A DNA stretch of 18,435 nt. It comes from Echinococcus granulosus. Lineage: Eukaryota > Platyhelminthes > Cestoda > Cyclophyllidea > Taeniidae. This document shows, piece after piece, positions 15,936 to 18,435 of this stretch. Position numbers and translations under genes: made by a program. Each line of letters begins with the position of its first letter. Position 1 is the stretch's first letter. The notes under the pieces were generated by a model. The model had not been told where the DNA came from. It did not search any database and worked only from the letters and a program-made list of their open reading frames with translations. Location: contig NW_020170420.1 of assembly GCF_000524195.1 (NCBI RefSeq), positions 8,428 through 26,862 on the forward strand. The letters run 5' to 3'.

Positions 15936-18435
15936 CTCGTCTTTTGTATTGTCCATTCACACTTCATCTCCGTATTTTGTTATTCTGATTCTTTCGTTTT
16001 TGCCACAAAGTTGTGTACTTCTCTTTATTTTTATGAAATACGAAAATGTGGTCTCATATTTTTTCAGTCTTTTGTTATCCCTTTTCATAACTTGTGATTT
16101 GCACGCGCTAATCATTATTCCTACACATATTTCAGAAGCAGCAATTATTTGCCTGTCGTTTCAGGTCATTTTGAGTTCAAAAAGCAATTTTTTGAGAATT
16201 TTGCACGCAAATGCCTACCAGAAGATTGAATAGTCCTAATAGTTATCATTTTAAAATCATTGCCACTTATGCGTAATTCGTGTTTTCTAGTTGAATGGGT
16301 ATTGGGAACGGTTAGTTTTAGTAAAAAACACGGGATTCGTTTTTGCCAAATTTTTACTACATGAGGTATTACATCCTATTTATTGTGATGATTGCTAAAC
16401 TTAACATGGCAGGTTGACTGTTCGTGTGCTATTTCATTTCAGTGAGACTGGTCCGATCGGGTGGTATAAATCTGGATTTTGATTTTGGTGCTCACCTTGT
16501 GTGGAAAGGATCAACTGATTCTTATGAATGGAAGTCGGCGAGCATGGGCGGAGTAGATTAATCATTAGGTGGGAAAGGGTTAGTGTGTGGACTCATGAAG
16601 ACATTCGTCCAGTAACGCATCATATCATGGAGACTTTCAGCGAGTGCACTAGCTAAACTGCATGGGGATGAATGACGGGAATGCGTTTTCACCTAGATTA
16701 GTGCATGGGTGGTGCTTATTTTGTGGATGAATGGGGACTCGCTATGGTGATTGTGTGATCCACTAGATAAGTGGGCAAAAGTGATGCGAAGTAAAGGTAA
16801 ATATTTTTTTTGTGAATAAATAGGTAGCTTTGTATTACTGAGTTGGCTGTTGCAAAGTGGACTTGTATACGCGAGTGGTCGAGACCATCGACTGGATTGT
16901 TCGCAGCCGAAACCTTGGGACAGACCTCTTGATTCAGTAATGCGAGTGAGACAACTCAGCGGTGCGACATGTGGGTAGCGTCTAGTTCCTGACTTGTGGT
17001 GACTGCTGAGAACGGAGTTTGAGACTGCGCTTGAGTCTCGGTCTGTGACTTAGGCTGCGGCTCCCACACTCGGTCGGGCTAGCCATACGGGTCTGCAGTA
17101 ATGCTTTGATCCTGGGCTTGGGGCACTTATTAGTATGCTTTAGGTGCAGTCTCGGCCAAGCGGAAGAGAGAGTAATACCTTCATCACCGGATTTTACGGA
17201 GTTATCTGTTGCGACTGAAATTTATTGAAGACTAAAAATTGACAAGCCTGATAAGAAACTCACCCTCACCCAGCATTTGCCTCTAGCAGCGAAGGAAACA
17301 GGTCTAGCCTTAAGGGAGTGGTTTGGCGTCTGACTCAGAAGTGGATGGGTCAGTTCGAGGGGAATTCCCCCTAACGGAGTTCTCTGCAGGTGTCATTCCC
17401 CGTCTGATATAATCCGCTTCGCCACTAACTATCGGTGCGTCAACAGCTGTGATGGCCTGAGTTGCTAATTTGATGACTTGTATGGGACCTCTCGAGTCCT
17501 CAAACCAAATGTAAGTGGTAGACAGGCCGGAGAGCGCGTGTCTTTATTAACCGACGTAATGGGTTCGCAGAGGTGTGGTTAGTGCATGCGAGCCTGGTAG
17601 ACATATGGTGGACTGCCGGAGAACGAGTTCGTCTCTGAGGTTCCTCAAAGTTCCCTTTTAGTTACCGATATTTATAGTAACTGCCCTTCAAGCAGTTATC
17701 AGTTGTTGGAGTCTACCTCCGCTAAATATGAACCGTCAGGCAGGGCTAAGAAAGAACTCGACTATCCAGATGGTTCAGACGTTGGCAGACAATTTTAACT
17801 TCCAGAAACTTTAAATAAGCGCGCATTTCTAACGTTCTCAAACACTTCCAACCGCATCACAAGTCAGACGGTTAGTTAACAGTCTGGAACGTTGTCTCGT
17901 CTCTTTTCTTATCCAGTATTTTCAAACCCTCTTTTTTGCTCCTTAATCTCAAATTGATAGTGTTCCGCTACCGCGAATTCAGTGGATGCTTGGCAAACAT
18001 TCCACAGCTCTGACATGGAAGTAGCCTGGATTAGCAAAGCTGATAAGTTCGGATAACATACTCCAGGTCCATTAGGTCCAGTTGAAACAAGCGTACCGAT
18101 GGACTGACCCATACCTACCTGTTTCATAAGGAGGGGAATTGATATATCCTTACTATAATGTTTTGGTAGTTATTTGATTAACCATGCTCTTCAATCGCCG
18201 CCAGTTGCGTCATCCTTCAGCATAATGTCTCCTGGGTCGGGCTAATAGCCACCTTTCTTTTTTGTCCTTTATTAATGTATACACCCCTACAAAACTTTGG
18301 TTTATTACGACTTACTGGTCACAATAAGATGATGCAGTTAACTAAACGGGAAATCTTAAGAACTATTTGGCGGTTTAACATAAAAGATTGCTGAGTTGAG
18401 TAGGCGACTGAAGGTACGATATCCCCTACAACATG
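15936..18435. other. Downstream region without a recognised gene
   Basis: The first few hundred bases may be BORCS8 3' UTR; T-rich, with no nearby AATAAA. 16840-17640 is richer in GC and full of stops on the plus strand; it includes a tRNA-like stretch (17305-17362) and the palindrome GGGGAATTCCCC (17359-17370). 17909-18127 carries a coding-looking minus-strand frame. Otherwise nothing recognisable. Confidence 0.5.
17909..18127 (-). CDS. Possible minus-strand coding segment, unknown
   Basis: 72 codons from ATG to stop with a protein-like composition: a Gly/Ser/Pro part (GQSIGTLVSTGPNGPGV), a helical part (LSALLIQATSMSELWNV) and a charged end (FEIKEQKRGF). I do not recognise it. It could be a single-exon small gene, a terminal exon (an acceptor-like ttatgaaacag precedes the fourth codon), a relic of a repeat, or chance. 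No clear promoter or poly(A) signal is seen. Confidence 0.22.
   Translation of the reverse strand: MKQVGMGQSIGTLVSTGPNGPGVCYPNLSALLIQATSMSELWNVCQASTEFAVAEHYQFEIKEQKRGFENTG

Noticed and set aside
15826..16233. 135-codon open frame, very rich in Phe, Leu and Ser
   Set aside because: It arises from T-rich DNA, overlaps BORCS8 exon 5 in another frame and shows no recognisable protein. A real membrane protein cannot be wholly excluded.
1..18435. A new defence, mobile or biosynthetic system
   Set aside because: The only recognisable genes are two conserved eukaryotic housekeeping genes; nothing else shows linked, related functions.

Overview
This is eukaryotic nuclear DNA carrying two spliced plus-strand genes separated by long non-coding stretches. 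Reading across matching splice sites and phases gives (1) a nearly complete mitochondrial Lon protease (LONP1 orthologue) from the left edge to 13411, and (2) a small five-exon gene at 15241-15935 whose product matches BORCS8 (formerly MEF2BNB), a subunit of the lysosome-positioning complex BORC. All introns used are GT-AG. I see no prokaryotic signals, operon, CRISPR array or intact mobile element.

Organism: the intron-size pattern is the best clue. Lon has a tight group of small introns (73, 75, 75, 76, 79 and 93 nt) plus long ones of 158 to about 3700 nt. BORCS8 has introns of 31, 39 and 40 nt. From memory, a two-peaked small-intron distribution near 36 and 73 nt is described for tapeworms, so a platyhelminth, probably a cestode, is my inference. 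No sequence search was possible.

Layout: 1-24 and 195-221 are probable coding pieces for the mitochondrial presequence. 222-3915 is a very long intron. 3916-4588 holds the N-domain exons. 4589-8665 holds further N-domain and coiled-coil exons separated by two introns of about 1.6-1.7 kb. 8742-11411 encodes the end of the N-domain region and the AAA+ module (Walker A, Walker B, sensor 1, Arg fingers, sensor 2). 11794-13411 encodes the Ser-Lys protease domain and the stop. 13412-15240 is intergenic, with a GC-rich patch followed by an AT-rich patch. 15241-15935 is BORCS8. 15936-18435 has no gene I can name, only one coding-looking minus-strand frame at 17909-18127.

The two genes have no obvious functional link: Lon is a matrix quality-control protease and BORCS8 acts on the lysosome surface. 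I found no new multi-gene system. The most interesting items are about gene structure: a possible poison microexon placed just before the Lon catalytic serine, a diverged duplicate of a Lon splice-donor region inside the following intron, extremely short introns in BORCS8, and a start codon abutting an acceptor-like AG (possible spliced-leader site).
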